Part shown: positions 35,117-44,709 of the stretch, piece by piece
Layout of the letters: each line of letters starts with the position of its first letter
How positions within the stretch are numbered: position 1 is the stretch's first letter
DNA from: Paenibacillus taichungensis
GTDB taxonomy: Bacteria > Bacillota > Bacilli > Paenibacillales > Paenibacillaceae
Direction: 5' to 3'
Assembly (NCBI RefSeq): GCF_003287275.1
Contig: NZ_QEVW01000003.1
Span: 1-64,000 of the forward strand
Length of the DNA: 64,000 bases
The notes under the pieces: generated by a model
What the model saw: only the letters and a program-made list of their open reading frames with translations
Told to the model about the DNA's origin: nothing
Databases searched by the model: none
Made by a program: the position numbers and the translations under genes

Positions 35117-36211
35117 ATGCGCCAGCTGACAGTGCAGTTGGAGGAGCGCTCTTATCCAATCCTGATTGGCAGCGGCCTGTTGGCTCAAGCACCTCAATAT
35201 TTTGAGCAATATGGCTTAACCAAAAAAAGCCCCTTACTCATTATTACTGATGAGCATGTGGCACCCAAATACTTGTCCGATCTGGAACAAACACTGCGCA
35301 CGGCTGGTTTTACAGTCGTCTCCGCAGTTGTTCCATCGGGTGAAACGTCGAAATCCCTTTCGGTATACCAGGATATGATGACTGTCGCCATTGAAGGCAA
35401 ACTGGATCGCAGTTCGGCGATTGTTGCTCTAGGCGGGGGTGTTGTAGGGGATCTGGCTGGTTTTGTTGCTGCTACATATATGCGTGGAATCAAGTTTGTA
35501 CAGGTACCTACGACGATCCTGGCGCATGACAGCAGTGTTGGCGGCAAAGTAGCTGTCAATCATCCGCTGGCTAAAAATATGATCGGTGCATTCCATCAGC
35601 CAGAGCTGGTACTCTATGATGTGGATACGCTTCAAACCTTACCGCCACGCGATGTCTCGGCTGGTTTGTCAGAAATGCTGAAGCACGGACTAATTCGGGA
35701 TGAAGCTTTTGCATACTGGTGTGAGGAGCATGCGGATGAGCTGCTTGCCCTTGATCCAGAGGCCCTGGGATATGGCTTGGAACGAGGATGTGGTATCAAG
35801 GCAGAGATTGTATCACGTGATGAACGGGAAAATGGAGAACGCGCTTTGTTAAACCTGGGTCATACGATTGGTCATGCTATTGAAGCCATTGCCGGTTACG
35901 GAGAATTTCTGCATGGTGAAGCCATCTCGATTGGTATGGCGGGCTCGGCATTGCTCGGCGAGAAGTTGGGAGCCCCAGCAGGACTTTATGACGATACGGT
36001 TCGCATGTTGCGTTCATTGCGCCTGCCGGTAACGATGCCAAAACATTTGGATACAGATGCATTAATGAATGCAATGATGCACGACAAAAAGTTCCGTGAG
36101 GGCCATATGGTCTTCATTATTCCTGACCGGATCGGCGCTGCCAGAATTGTGAAGGATGTACCGGTTACGGCAGTACGCGAAGTCATTGAAATGCTCAAGA
36201 AGGGAGATTAA
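35117..36211 (+). CDS. aroB: 3-dehydroquinate synthase
   Basis: Cyclises DAHP to 3-dehydroquinate using NAD and a metal ion. The 364 residues show LGGGVVGDLAGFVAATYMRG, the AHDSSVGGKVAVNHP segment and NLGHTIGHAIEA, which carries metal-binding histidines. The start follows the aroC stop by one base, with GGAG inside the end of aroC. Confidence 0.97.
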   Translation: MRQLTVQLEERSYPILIGSGLLAQAPQYFEQYGLTKKSPLLIITDEHVAPKYLSDLEQTLRTAGFTVVSAVVPSGETSKSLSVYQDMMTVAIEGKLDRSSAIVALGGGVVGDLAGFVAATYMRGIKFVQVPTTILAHDSSVGGKVAVNHPLAKNMIGAFHQPELVLYDVDTLQTLPPRDVSAGLSEMLKHGLIRDEAFAYWCEEHADELLALDPEALGYGLERGCGIKAEIVSRDERENGERALLNLGHTIGHAIEAIAGYGEFLHGEAISIGMAGSALLGEKLGAPAGLYDDTVRMLRSLRLPVTMPKHLDTDALMNAMMHDKKFREGHMVFIIPDRIGAARIVKDVPVTAVREVIEMLKKGD

Positions 36212-36216
36212 AAGCG

Positions 36217-36594
36217 ATGGTTACTCGGGGAATTCGCGGGGCTACTACGGTCACGCATAATAACGAAGAACATATTTTGAAAGAAACGGCTGTACTATTG
36301 CAGGAAATCGTGGATCGTAACGAGATCCAACCCGAAGATATTTGCAGTGTGTGGATTACAATGACTGGAGACCTGGATGCTGCTTTCCCGGCAAAGGCAA
36401 TTCGCCAGTTGGATGGCTGGGAGCTTGTACCCTTGATGTGTGCGTTGGAAGTTCCGGTTGCAGGCGCCTTGCCGCAGTGCATTCGTTTTATGGTACATGT
36501 TAACACTGCAAAAGGTCAAAATGAAATCAACCATGTGTATCTTAACGGTGCACAGTCTCTACGTCCTGATTTGGCGGCACCTTCCAATTCGTAA
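36217..36594 (+). CDS. aroH: Chorismate mutase, AroH type
   Basis: Converts chorismate to prephenate, committing carbon to Phe and Tyr. The 125-residue AroH-class enzyme shows GIRGATTV with the active-site Arg near residue 7, and QCIRFMVHVN with the second Arg near residue 90. It closes the aroCBH block; the trp promoter begins 12 bp downstream. Confidence 0.96.
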   Translation: MVTRGIRGATTVTHNNEEHILKETAVLLQEIVDRNEIQPEDICSVWITMTGDLDAAFPAKAIRQLDGWELVPLMCALEVPVAGALPQCIRFMVHVNTAKGQNEINHVYLNGAQSLRPDLAAPSNS

Positions 36595-36605
36595 ATTTAG
36601 AGTGG

Positions 36606-36634
36606 TTGTCAAATCATTCGGAATGATGTATAGT
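36606..36634 (+). promoter_or_regulatory. Sigma-A promoter of the trp operon
   Basis: TTGTCA (36606-36611), 17 bases, TATAGT (36629-36634); transcription should begin near 36641, a few bases before the first TRAP triplet. Confidence 0.8.
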
Positions 36635-36645
36635 GAGAACCAGTT

Positions 36646-36706
36646 GAGTAGAGTAGAGATTGAGCTGAGAGCAGCTGAGATGAGTGGAGTATATAGCAGA
36701 GTCCAG
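36646..36706 (+). promoter_or_regulatory. TRAP-binding array in the trp leader RNA
   Basis: GAG or TAG triplets begin at 36646, 36651, 36656, 36662, 36667, 36677, 36682, 36687, 36694 and 36699, with a CAG at 36672 in register: eleven units at 5-7-nt spacing, equal to the eleven subunits of TRAP. A second CAG follows at 36704. The array starts about five bases into the transcript. GTAGAG occurs twice here (36648 and 36653) and is complementary to CTCTAC in the 5' arm of the downstream terminator, so the array can act as antiterminator until TRAP binds. Confidence 0.88.
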
Positions 36707-37032
36707 CGGGTGGTAACCGGAGTAACAGAAGCCGGTCAACTGATTCGCGGTACGTCGTGCTACGGAATTATTAGAACAGGATGAAGGAAAGTAAACCATG
36801 TCTAGCGACATCGTTTTGTTTAGGTATAACACGACTGATATCCTCATGCATCTCATGAATGAATGAGTGCTATGGGTAAGAAACAGTGTATGCTTGGACA
36901 TTCCCTTTGTATATGATGAATTTAAGACTTCTTAATTCATCCATACAACAGTCTGTGTGATAATTCGGTAAGGATGCATGTATAGGGACTTGTTATTTAT
37001 GAAGCACCAACCTGTTGAAACAGCTTATAACC
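36707..37032 (+). other. Long trp leader between TRAP array and terminator
   Basis: About 325 nt with no long frame. It contains ACCGG/CCGGT (36716-36737), a GATGAATT/AATTCATC hairpin (36916-36942) and CTGTT/AACAG (37012-37022). A 22-codon frame (ATG 36798, after AAGGAAAG) ends at 36866 and contains no Trp codons. In B. subtilis the array and terminator are nearly adjacent, so this spacer is unusual. Confidence 0.5.
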
Positions 37033-37062
37033 AAACCTCTACCTGATGGTAGAGGTTTTTTT
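37033..37062 (+). terminator. trp operon attenuator terminator
   Basis: Perfect 11-bp stem AAACCTCTACC/GGTAGAGGTTT around TGAT, running into seven T. It lies about 390 nt into the leader and 240 bp before trpE. Confidence 0.9.
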
Positions 37063-37090
37063 GTTGTATATTGAATTGTTTCTTCTACCC

Positions 37091-37279
37091 ATATAGGTTC
37101 AACTAAACTTTTTACACAAAAACGGTGAGGACAGAAATAACCTGAAGAAGCGGAGCGTTCGCCTTTATCACCGGATTTTCCCTTTAGAAAGAGAATCAAA
37201 AAATCTGGGGATAACAGCGATCGGAAGGTTGTTCTGTCATCGGAGTGCTCAGTGTAAACCTCTTTAGTTGAACTTATAT
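37091..37279. repeat. Long imperfect palindromic repeat, copy A (~189 bp)
   Basis: Ends ATATAGGTTCAACTAAAC (37091-37108) and CTTTAGTTGAACTTATAT (37262-37279) are inverted repeats with two mismatches. Further in, TTTACAC/GTGTAAA and GACAGAA/TTCTGTC also pair, then TTATCACCGGATTTT/AAAATCTGGGGATAA, so the whole unit can fold into one long hairpin. It has no coding capacity. A shorter relative lies at 48450-48534. It sits between the trp attenuator and the trpE ribosome site. Confidence 0.8.
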
Positions 37280-37301
37280 AAATCTGAAAGGACGTGATCT
37301 G

Positions 37302-38873
37302 ATGATAACGCCAAACGTTAATCAAGTACTGAAAATGTCGAATGAATATAATCTGATTCCGGTAGTCAAACGGATTCTGGCAGACATGGAGACCCCGATT
37401 CGGATTTTTCGCCGTTATGCTGACAACGACCGGGCATTTCTGCTGGAAAGTGTGGAGGGTGGAATTCAATGGGCTAGATATTCCTTCATCGGTACAGATC
37501 CGTTCCTGATGATCTCCGCCAAAAAAGGCCGGATCGTGGTAGAAGAAGCGGGACAGACTCGAGAATTGCCAGGTAAGCCGATTGAAGAACTCAAAGCGCT
37601 GCTGCGTAAGTATCGCAGTCCGAAAGATGATGAACTGCCGCCATTTACAGGCGGGGCCATTGGTTTCTTTGGATACGATCTGCTGCAATATTATGAGAAG
37701 CTTCCGGCTCACGCGCTGGATGATCTGAAAATGGATGATATTCGCTTCATGTTCTGTGACCAGATTATCGTGTTTGACCATGTGAAGCAGCAGATGCTGC
37801 TGGTGGGCAATGTTCACGTGAAAGACGGTGCAACGGATGATGATATCCGTCAAGCTTATGCTTTAACTTCTGAGAAGCTGGAACAGGCGGCTGAACGCTT
37901 GCAGCAGCAAGGACCAGGGGAGAACCTGAATCCGCGTTCCATTCCAGGAGACGTGGAATTGGGGGATATTCGTTCCAATCTCACGAAGGAACAGTTTATC
38001 GGGAATGTAGAGCAGGCCAAAGAGTACATTCGGGCAGGAGATATTTTTCAAGTGGTATTATCCCAACGTTTCCATATTGATACCGAAGTATCTCCGCTGC
38101 ATGTATATCGCGTGCTTCGGACGTTGAATCCATCGCCCTACATGTATTATCTGAAGATGGACGACGAAATTATTGTAGGTACTTCACCGGAAGCGTTGGT
38201 AAAAGTGGATGGAAACCGCGTAGAGACACGGCCGATTGCGGGAACTCGTCCAAGGGGAGCTACGGAAGCAGAAGATCGTGCATTGGCCGCAGACCTGCTG
38301 CAGGATGAGAAGGAACGTGCAGAGCACCTGATGCTGGTTGATCTGGGACGTAATGATCTGGGACGTGTATCTAACTTCGGAACTGTGAAATGTGACATGT
38401 TCATGGAAATTGAACGATATTCCCATGTCATGCACATGGTGTCCAACGTTACAGGCGAGCTTAGAGAAGACAAGGATTTCTTTGATGCATTTCTTTCATG
38501 TTTACCAGCGGGTACGGTATCCGGTGCGCCGAAGCTGCGTGCGATGGAGATTATCGCGGAACTGGAAAAAGAAGCACGGGGTGCATATGCAGGTGCTATC
38601 GGTTATCTTGGTTTCTCGGGTAATATGGACTCCTGTATTACAATCCGAACGATTATTTTCAAAAAGGGAAAAGCTTATGTGCAGGCTGGAGCCGGAATCG
38701 TATGGGATTCGGTGCCTGAGAATGAATATGAAGAAACCGTAAATAAAGCCAAAGCTTTGCTGAAGGCGATTCGTACAGCAGAAGCGATGTTTCCTGCCAA
38801 AGAGAAGGATCACACCTTGAAACTTGCCAACCCCGATTATTTTGTTACCCCAGCCACGGCTGCACAAAACTGA
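37302..38873 (+). CDS. trpE: Anthranilate synthase component I
   Basis: Makes anthranilate from chorismate; the glutamine amidotransferase partner (trpG/pabA) is not in this operon. The 523 residues include the tryptophan feedback site LLES (near residue 46), RPIAGTRPRG, the metal-site ERAEHLMLVDLGRND and PAGTVSGAPKLRAME. ATG 37302 follows AAAGGA by nine bases. First gene of trpEDCFBA behind a TRAP-controlled leader, with a palindromic repeat ending 22 bp before its start. Confidence 0.98.
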   Translation: MITPNVNQVLKMSNEYNLIPVVKRILADMETPIRIFRRYADNDRAFLLESVEGGIQWARYSFIGTDPFLMISAKKGRIVVEEAGQTRELPGKPIEELKALLRKYRSPKDDELPPFTGGAIGFFGYDLLQYYEKLPAHALDDLKMDDIRFMFCDQIIVFDHVKQQMLLVGNVHVKDGATDDDIRQAYALTSEKLEQAAERLQQQGPGENLNPRSIPGDVELGDIRSNLTKEQFIGNVEQAKEYIRAGDIFQVVLSQRFHIDTEVSPLHVYRVLRTLNPSPYMYYLKMDDEIIVGTSPEALVKVDGNRVETRPIAGTRPRGATEAEDRALAADLLQDEKERAEHLMLVDLGRNDLGRVSNFGTVKCDMFMEIERYSHVMHMVSNVTGELREDKDFFDAFLSCLPAGTVSGAPKLRAMEIIAELEKEARGAYAGAIGYLGFSGNMDSCITIRTIIFKKGKAYVQAGAGIVWDSVPENEYEETVNKAKALLKAIRTAEAMFPAKEKDHTLKLANPDYFVTPATAAQN

Positions 38874-38890
38874 GAGAGGAGAGACCGGAA

Positions 38891-39982
38891 ATGAATATGA
38901 ACCCAGTCATGAATGAAGAATCCGAGCGGTTCGCAACTGAAGTTAGTCATGCGGAAGGGATGAAGAATGGCCTTGCCAAAATTTTGGAGGGCAGCCATCT
39001 GGAACAGGCAGAAGCGCGCGACTTGATGTACTCCATCATGAGAGGTGAGGCGACTCCGGCTCAAATCGGAGGTTTGCTTATGGGCTTGCGGATGAAGGGG
39101 GAAACGGTTGATGAAATCACGGGGTTTGCCGAAGCCATGCGTGGACAGGGGGGGCGAATCCTGACCGACGGCAATGGACTGCTGGACACCTGTGGAACAG
39201 GTGGTTCAGGTATTCATAAGTTCAACATTTCAACGGCATCGGCGATCATTGCTTCAGCTGTTTCTGTCCGGGTGGCGAAGCATGGTAATCGTTCTGCATC
39301 AGGCAAGGCGGGCAGTGCCGATGTACTTGAAGCATTGGGCGTGAATATTCATCTGGACGGAGAGCAGGCGAGACAATGTCTCGATGAGATCGGAATCTGT
39401 TTCTGTTTTGCTCAAGTGTACCATCCTTCCATGAAACATGCTGCTGCGCCAAGAAAAGAGCTGGGTGTGCGTACGATCTTTAACATGCTCGGACCTCTAA
39501 CCAATCCTGCTGGAGCGGATCGACAATTGCTTGGTTTATACGACCGCAGCCGGACACCGATGATCGCTGAAGTGCTGAATCGATTGGGTCTGAAAAGAGC
39601 TTTGGTTGTAGCAAGTCATGATGGACTGGATGAAATCAGCATTTCCGCACCTACCCAGGTTTCCGAGCTGCGTAATGGTGAAGTGCATACGTATGACATT
39701 GATCCACGTGATATGGGATTATCGTTACATCCGCTGGAATCGGTTCTTGGAGGAGATGCGGCTCAGAATGCCGAAATTATTAAAAGGATCTTCCAGGGAG
39801 AACGGAGCGCATACCGCGATGTCGTTCTGCTGAATGCCGGGGCGTGCATCTATGTATCCGGTCTGGCGAATACCATTGCAGAAGGCGTGTTGATGGCGAC
39901 AGAAGCTGTAGACTCCGGCAAAGCTGCCGGGAAGCTGGAACAGTTAATTCATACAACGGAGGCGTACAGTCATGTATCTTGA
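38891..39982 (+). CDS. trpD: Anthranilate phosphoribosyltransferase
   Basis: Transfers phosphoribose from PRPP to anthranilate. The 363 residues contain DTCGTGGSG (PRPP loop), KHGNRSASGKAGSADVLEALG (shortened: KHGNRSASGKAGSADVLEA) and the KHAAAPRKELGVRTIFNMLG segment. The ~20-residue N-terminal extension (MNMNPVMNEESERF...) makes it slightly longer than usual. GAGGAGAG precedes the ATG; it overlaps trpC by 11 bases. Confidence 0.97.
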   Translation: MNMNPVMNEESERFATEVSHAEGMKNGLAKILEGSHLEQAEARDLMYSIMRGEATPAQIGGLLMGLRMKGETVDEITGFAEAMRGQGGRILTDGNGLLDTCGTGGSGIHKFNISTASAIIASAVSVRVAKHGNRSASGKAGSADVLEALGVNIHLDGEQARQCLDEIGICFCFAQVYHPSMKHAAAPRKELGVRTIFNMLGPLTNPAGADRQLLGLYDRSRTPMIAEVLNRLGLKRALVVASHDGLDEISISAPTQVSELRNGEVHTYDIDPRDMGLSLHPLESVLGGDAAQNAEIIKRIFQGERSAYRDVVLLNAGACIYVSGLANTIAEGVLMATEAVDSGKAAGKLEQLIHTTEAYSHVS

Positions 39983-40763
39983 TCGAATCGTAGCAACCAA
40001 ACATAAAGAAGTTGAAGTTCTCGCCCAAACATTTCAGATGAACGATGCGCTGAAAAAGATAGAGTCTTTACCTAATACTCGTGGATTCGAACGTGCTCTA
40101 TCAGAGAGACGTAACCGTAAGCTGGGTCTCATAGCCGAAGTGAAGAAGGCTTCTCCGTCCAAAGGACTGATTCGTCCTGATTTCCATCCGATAGAGATTG
40201 CTTCCGCATACGAACGGGCTGGTGCGGATTGTATATCCGTATTGACCGACGTTTCTTATTTCCAGGGAAATAGCGAATACTTGCAGGCCATTCATGAAGC
40301 TGTGAACATACCGCTACTGCGCAAGGATTTTATTATAGATGAGCGACAGATTGCCGAGGCAAGGCTGCTTGGTGCGGATGCCGTTTTGCTGATTGCGAGC
40401 ATTCTGACACCCGAACAGATGCGTCAATATCTGACATTTGCCAAGAGTCTGGGCCTTGATGCATTAATTGAAGTCCATGACCGTGCTGAACTGGAGCAAG
40501 TACTCGATATTCCGCAGGCAACACTTGTGGGCATCAACAACCGCAATCTGAAAACGTTCGAAACGAGTCTGAACACCACGTTGGATTTGATGAACTTGAT
40601 TCCGGATGGGGTAACATTAATCAGTGAAAGTGGAATTGACGGCCCTCAGCCATTGGAATCTCTTATTGAGGCAGGTGTGCATGGTATCCTTGTTGGGGAG
40701 CATCTGATGCGCAAGGACGATGTTGAAGCTGCGGTATATGAACTGATGGGACCAAAAGCATGA
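39972..40763 (+). CDS. trpC: Indole-3-glycerol phosphate synthase
   Basis: Closes the indole ring of CdRP with loss of CO2 and water. The 263-residue TIM barrel has EVKKASPSKG (catalytic Lys) near residue 56, LRKDFIID, IGINNRNL (here VGINNRNLKTF) and SESGI. The ribosome site CGGAGG lies inside the end of trpD. It overlaps trpF by four bases. Confidence 0.97.
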   Translation: MYLDRIVATKHKEVEVLAQTFQMNDALKKIESLPNTRGFERALSERRNRKLGLIAEVKKASPSKGLIRPDFHPIEIASAYERAGADCISVLTDVSYFQGNSEYLQAIHEAVNIPLLRKDFIIDERQIAEARLLGADAVLLIASILTPEQMRQYLTFAKSLGLDALIEVHDRAELEQVLDIPQATLVGINNRNLKTFETSLNTTLDLMNLIPDGVTLISESGIDGPQPLESLIEAGVHGILVGEHLMRKDDVEAAVYELMGPKA

Positions 40764-41497
40764 ATGCAATCAATCATGACGGTACAAGCAGCAGAGACGT
40801 GGATCTGCGAAACCGGCCGGCAGCGGCTGTAAAAATATGTGGACTTCAGGACGTTGAAGTGCTAAAATCGATGATAAACTTGCCTGTGGATTACGTTGGT
40901 GTTGTTTTTGCCCCATCCCGTCGCCGTATTACACCTGAACAGGGTGCGGAGCTAAGAACGGTTCTCTTGGACTGGACGATGTTCGATCGGCCGAAACTGG
41001 CGGGTGTTTTCGTGAATCCCACGCTCGAAGAGCTGGAAAGCATCATGCAGATTTCACGCCTGGATGTCATTCAGCTGCACGGACAGGAAACGCCGGAATT
41101 TTGTGAACAGGTGAAGCAGTGCTTCGGTAGCGAAGTGTTCAAGGCTTTCTCTTTTCCCAAAGAGGAAACAGGTTCATTAGCTGACGATGCCGCCTTGCTG
41201 GCACTTGATCCATATAAAAATGTGGTGGACGCCATATTGCTCGATACGTTTGACCCGCTCTATGGAGGGGGCTCCGGTAAAACCTTTGCCTGGGAACGAA
41301 TTCCTTTCTACGCCGACTGGGCAAGAAAACATGGGATCGCGTTGTTCGTGGCAGGAGGATTACAGCCGGATAATGTGCAACAACTAATACAGACATATGC
41401 ACCGGACGGCGTCGATGTATCCAGCGGCGTAGAATCCGAAGGTGTGAAGGATATAGCGAAAATTACAGCATTTGTAGAAAGGGTGAAGCAGGCATGA
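40760..41497 (+). CDS. trpF: Phosphoribosylanthranilate isomerase
   Basis: Amadori isomerisation of PRA to CdRP. The 245 residues have VKICGLQD with the catalytic Cys (near residue 30), [10 protein letters not shown], and [19 protein letters not shown] with the catalytic Asp, ending [10 protein letters not shown]. The ~23-residue polar N-terminal extension before the barrel is longer than usual. Starts and stops overlap both neighbours by ATGA. Confidence 0.95.
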   Translation: MNAINHDGTSSRDVDLRNRPAAAVKICGLQDVEVLKSMINLPVDYVGVVFAPSRRRITPEQGAELRTVLLDWTMFDRPKLAGVFVNPTLEELESIMQISRLDVIQLHGQETPEFCEQVKQCFGSEVFKAFSFPKEETGSLADDAALLALDPYKNVVDAILLDTFDPLYGGGSGKTFAWERIPFYADWARKHGIALFVAGGLQPDNVQQLIQTYAPDGVDVSSGVESEGVKDIAKITAFVERVKQA

Positions 41498-42693
41498 CAC
41501 ATCAATTGCCGGATCAACACGGGCGTTTCGGTCCCTTCGGAGGCCGCTTTGTACCTGAGACATTAATGAACGCTCTGATCGAACTGGAGGAAGCTTACAG
41601 CCACTTCTCCGAAGATGAGGAATTCAACAAGGAACTGAATTATCTGCTAAGCGAGTATTCCGGACGGGAAACGCCTTTATACCATGCAGAGCAATTGTCC
41701 CGTCGCTTGGGTGGACCCAAAATTTATCTGAAACGTGAAGACCTGAACCATACAGGAGCGCACAAGATCAATAACGCTATTGGACAGGGATTATTGGCTA
41801 AACGGATGGGTAAAAAGAAAGTCATCGCCGAAACGGGTGCAGGACAGCATGGCGTTGCCACGGCAACCGTTGCTGCATTGCTGGGGCTTGAATGTAAAGT
41901 GTTTATGGGTGAGGAAGATACGCAGCGCCAACAATTGAACGTATTTCGGATGAAGCTGCTTGGGGCGGAAGTCATTCCGGTGACATCTGGCACGCGCACA
42001 TTGAAAGATGCAGGTAACGAGGCGCTCCGCTACTGGGTTAGTAATGTGGAAGATACCTTCTACGTGCTTGGATCTGTAGTCGGTCCTCATCCGTATCCAA
42101 TGATGGTACGTAACTTCCAACGAGTGATCGGTGATGAGACACGGCGCCAGATTCAGGAGATTGAAGGACGGTTGCCGGATGTGATTGTTGCAGCTGTAGG
42201 CGGCGGAAGTAATGCAATCGGTATGTTCTATCCGTTTATTGGTGATCAGGATGTGAAGCTTGTTGGTGTTGAAGCAGCAGGTAAAGGGGTGGACACCAAA
42301 TTCCATGCGGCTACGATGAGCAAAGGGACACATGGTGTATTCCAGGGTTCGATGAGTTATCTACTGCAAGATGAATATGGACAAGTTCAGCCAGCCCATT
42401 CCATTTCAGCAGGACTTGATTATCCGGGGGTTGGTCCCGAGCATTCCTATCTCAAAGATATTAAACGTGCCAAATATGTTCCAATTACGGATCAGGAGGC
42501 ATTGGATGCCTTGCAATTACTAAGCCGAACAGAAGGCATTATTCCCGCTTTGGAGTCAGCCCATGCTGTTGCCCAGGTCGTCAAGCTTGCGCCTGAACTC
42601 AGCGCTGATGATATCGTTGTGATCTGTCTTTCTGGTCGCGGTGACAAAGACGTTGAATCCATTATGAAATATACAGGAGGGGACTTGGCATGA
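41494..42693 (+). CDS. trpB: Tryptophan synthase beta subunit
   Basis: PLP enzyme joining indole with serine. The 399 residues show [14 protein letters not shown] at the N-terminus, [13 protein letters not shown] with the PLP-binding Lys near residue 91, [12 protein letters not shown], and [14 protein letters not shown] for the phosphate. Pairs with TrpA encoded directly downstream (four-base overlap). Confidence 0.98.
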   Translation: MTHQLPDQHGRFGPFGGRFVPETLMNALIELEEAYSHFSEDEEFNKELNYLLSEYSGRETPLYHAEQLSRRLGGPKIYLKREDLNHTGAHKINNAIGQGLLAKRMGKKKVIAETGAGQHGVATATVAALLGLECKVFMGEEDTQRQQLNVFRMKLLGAEVIPVTSGTRTLKDAGNEALRYWVSNVEDTFYVLGSVVGPHPYPMMVRNFQRVIGDETRRQIQEIEGRLPDVIVAAVGGGSNAIGMFYPFIGDQDVKLVGVEAAGKGVDTKFHAATMSKGTHGVFQGSMSYLLQDEYGQVQPAHSISAGLDYPGVGPEHSYLKDIKRAKYVPITDQEALDALQLLSRTEGIIPALESAHAVAQVVKLAPELSADDIVVICLSGRGDKDVESIMKYTGGDLA

Positions 42694-43496
42694 ACCTGAT
42701 GGACCAGACCTTCCAGCATTTGAAAGAACAGAACCGGACAGCACTTATTCCATTCCTTACGGTTGGAGATCCAGATGTGGACACCACGGTGGAAATCATT
42801 AAGGAATTGGAACAGGCAGGAGCGGACATTTTGGAACTCGGAGTTCCCTATTCTGATCCGCTTGCAGATGGACCGGTAATCCAGCGTGCTTCCGAGCGTG
42901 CATTAAAAAGTCAGATCACGATTCGGACTTGTATGGAGACAGCAGCAAGAGCACGTGCTGCGGGTGTGAAAATGCCTTTTGTACTGTTCACCTACTATAA
43001 TCCGGTGTTACAGACGGGACTGGATCTATTCTTTGACGAGTTGATCAAACATGAGATCAGTGGCATGATCATCCCGGATCTTCCGATTGAGGAAGCGGAG
43101 GATATGCGACGTCGTGCGGATGCTGCAGGTGTGCATTTGGTTCCGCTTGTAGCCCCTACGTCCAATGCGAGAATCGAACGTATTGTTACGGGAGCACGTG
43201 GTTTCATCTATTGTGTCTCTTCTCTTGGTGTCACGGGAGAGAGAGCTTCCTTTTTCGATGGGGTAGAGAGCTTCATTGAAACTGTAAAGAGCCTGACAGA
43301 TCTTCCGGTCGCTGTTGGCTTTGGCATTTCCAGTCATGAGCAGGTGGCTCGTTTCTCCCGCATCTGTGACGGCGTTGTTGTGGGCAGTGCTATCGTTCGT
43401 CAGGTGGAGGAAGCTATACCTCTTCTTGGAAATCCGGATACTCGTCAGGCGGGACTGTTGCAAATTCGCAACTTTGTGGCACAATTAAAAGGATAG
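42690..43496 (+). CDS. trpA: Tryptophan synthase alpha subunit
   Basis: Cleaves indole-3-glycerol phosphate to indole, channelled to TrpB. The 268-residue barrel contains [19 protein letters not shown] with the catalytic Glu and Asp, FTYYNP and [10 protein letters not shown]. Last gene of the trp block; a hairpin without T tract follows before hisC. Confidence 0.97.
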   Translation: MNLMDQTFQHLKEQNRTALIPFLTVGDPDVDTTVEIIKELEQAGADILELGVPYSDPLADGPVIQRASERALKSQITIRTCMETAARARAAGVKMPFVLFTYYNPVLQTGLDLFFDELIKHEISGMIIPDLPIEEAEDMRRRADAAGVHLVPLVAPTSNARIERIVTGARGFIYCVSSLGVTGERASFFDGVESFIETVKSLTDLPVAVGFGISSHEQVARFSRICDGVVVGSAIVRQVEEAIPLLGNPDTRQAGLLQIRNFVAQLKG

Positions 43497-43519
43497 GGAT
43501 TCAATGGTGTTACATCCCA

Positions 43520-43550
43520 GGGCATGCTCAGCACAGGCTGAGGCATGTCC
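43520..43550 (+). other. Hairpin between trpA and hisC
   Basis: GGGCATG.CTCAG pairs with CTGAGGCATGTCC. No T run follows, so it may protect the mRNA end or weakly separate trp from hisC rather than terminate. Confidence 0.5.
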
Positions 43551-43581
43551 ATAACTATTTCAATAATAGGAGGCGGTCGGG

Positions 43582-44682
43582 TTGAAACCGAAGTCCCAGA
43601 TTGTCAATCTGCCTGTATATAAACCGGGCAAACCGATTGAAGAAGTGAAACGTGAGCTGGGTTTGGAGCAAGTAATCAAGCTGGCCTCCAACGAAAATCC
43701 ATATGGAAGTTCGCCTGCTGCGCTTGAAGCGATCACCAGAGAGCTGGTCAATGTAAGCATATATCCGGATGGAAGTTCCAAGGAACTGACTGAGGTGCTA
43801 GCGAAGCATCTGGGAGTGGAACGGAATAATTTGATCTTTGGTTGTGGATCGGATGAGATCATTGCGTTGATTACTCGTGCATTCTTCCTCCCGGGAGACG
43901 AGAACATCATGGCCGACCAGACGTTCTCTGTATACAAAAGTAATGCTGACATTGAAGGTGCTGTCAGCATTGAAGTGCCACTTAAAGATGGAACTCATGA
44001 CCTGACTTCCATGCTTGCGCAAATCAATGATAAGACTAAAGCAGTTTGGGTGTGTAATCCCAATAACCCGACGGGTACAATTATCTCTGAGCAGGAATTG
44101 ACGGCATTCCTGGATCGTGTACCTTCTCATGTCATGGTTGTGTTGGATGAAGCCTATTATGAATTTGTAACGGATGAGGCGTATCCACAAAGCATCCCTA
44201 TGATTGAGCGTTATCCTAACCTGGTTATTTTGCGGACATTCTCCAAAATCTATGGCTTGGCTTCATTGCGTATTGGATACGGTATTGCACGCCCGGAAGT
44301 GATTGATCTCATTAACCGTGTACGTGAGCCGTTTAACACTTCACGTTTCGGTCAGGCTGCGGCAAAGGCTGCACTTGAGGATCAGGCTTTTGTCCAAACA
44401 TGTGCGGAGCGTAATGCGGTAGAACGAGCGTATTTGCAAAATGAATTCACACGGTTAGAACTGCCGTTTTTCCCTTCGCAGGGTAACTTCATCATGGTTG
44501 ATCTGGACATGCCTTCTGCAACGGCGTTCCAGTCGCTATTGAAACAAGGCATTATTGTTCGTCCTGGATTCGATGTATATCCAACATACATTCGTGTGTC
44601 CGTCGGAACATCAGAACAGAACCGTGCGTTTGTCACGGCACTGGAGAACACGCTGGCTGAGAAGGCTGTAGCACGCCCTTAA
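43582..44682 (+). CDS. hisC: Histidinol-phosphate/aromatic aminotransferase
   Basis: PLP aminotransferase of fold type I. In B. subtilis the HisC of this locus serves histidine as well as Tyr/Phe synthesis. The 366 residues contain LASNENPYGSSP, CNPNNPTGT, VLDEAYYEF and TFSKIYGLASLRIGY with the PLP Lys. TTG 43582 follows AGGAGG. Placement between trpA and tyrA supports an aromatic transamination role. Confidence 0.95.
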   Translation: MKPKSQIVNLPVYKPGKPIEEVKRELGLEQVIKLASNENPYGSSPAALEAITRELVNVSIYPDGSSKELTEVLAKHLGVERNNLIFGCGSDEIIALITRAFFLPGDENIMADQTFSVYKSNADIEGAVSIEVPLKDGTHDLTSMLAQINDKTKAVWVCNPNNPTGTIISEQELTAFLDRVPSHVMVVLDEAYYEFVTDEAYPQSIPMIERYPNLVILRTFSKIYGLASLRIGYGIARPEVIDLINRVREPFNTSRFGQAAAKAALEDQAFVQTCAERNAVERAYLQNEFTRLELPFFPSQGNFIMVDLDMPSATAFQSLLKQGIIVRPGFDVYPTYIRVSVGTSEQNRAFVTALENTLAEKAVARP

Positions 44683-44709
44683 ATCTGGCGATGAAAAGAG
44701 TGAGGACCC

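Noticed and set aside
36700..36790. Possible T-box in the trp leader (GGGTGGTAACCGG)
   Set aside because: Resembles the T-box core superficially but has an inserted base, no Stem I between it and the promoter, and no adjacent terminator.
36798..36866. 22-codon leader peptide as a Trp-codon attenuator
   Set aside because: The frame contains no Trp codons, so classical ribosome-stalling control by tryptophan is not supported.
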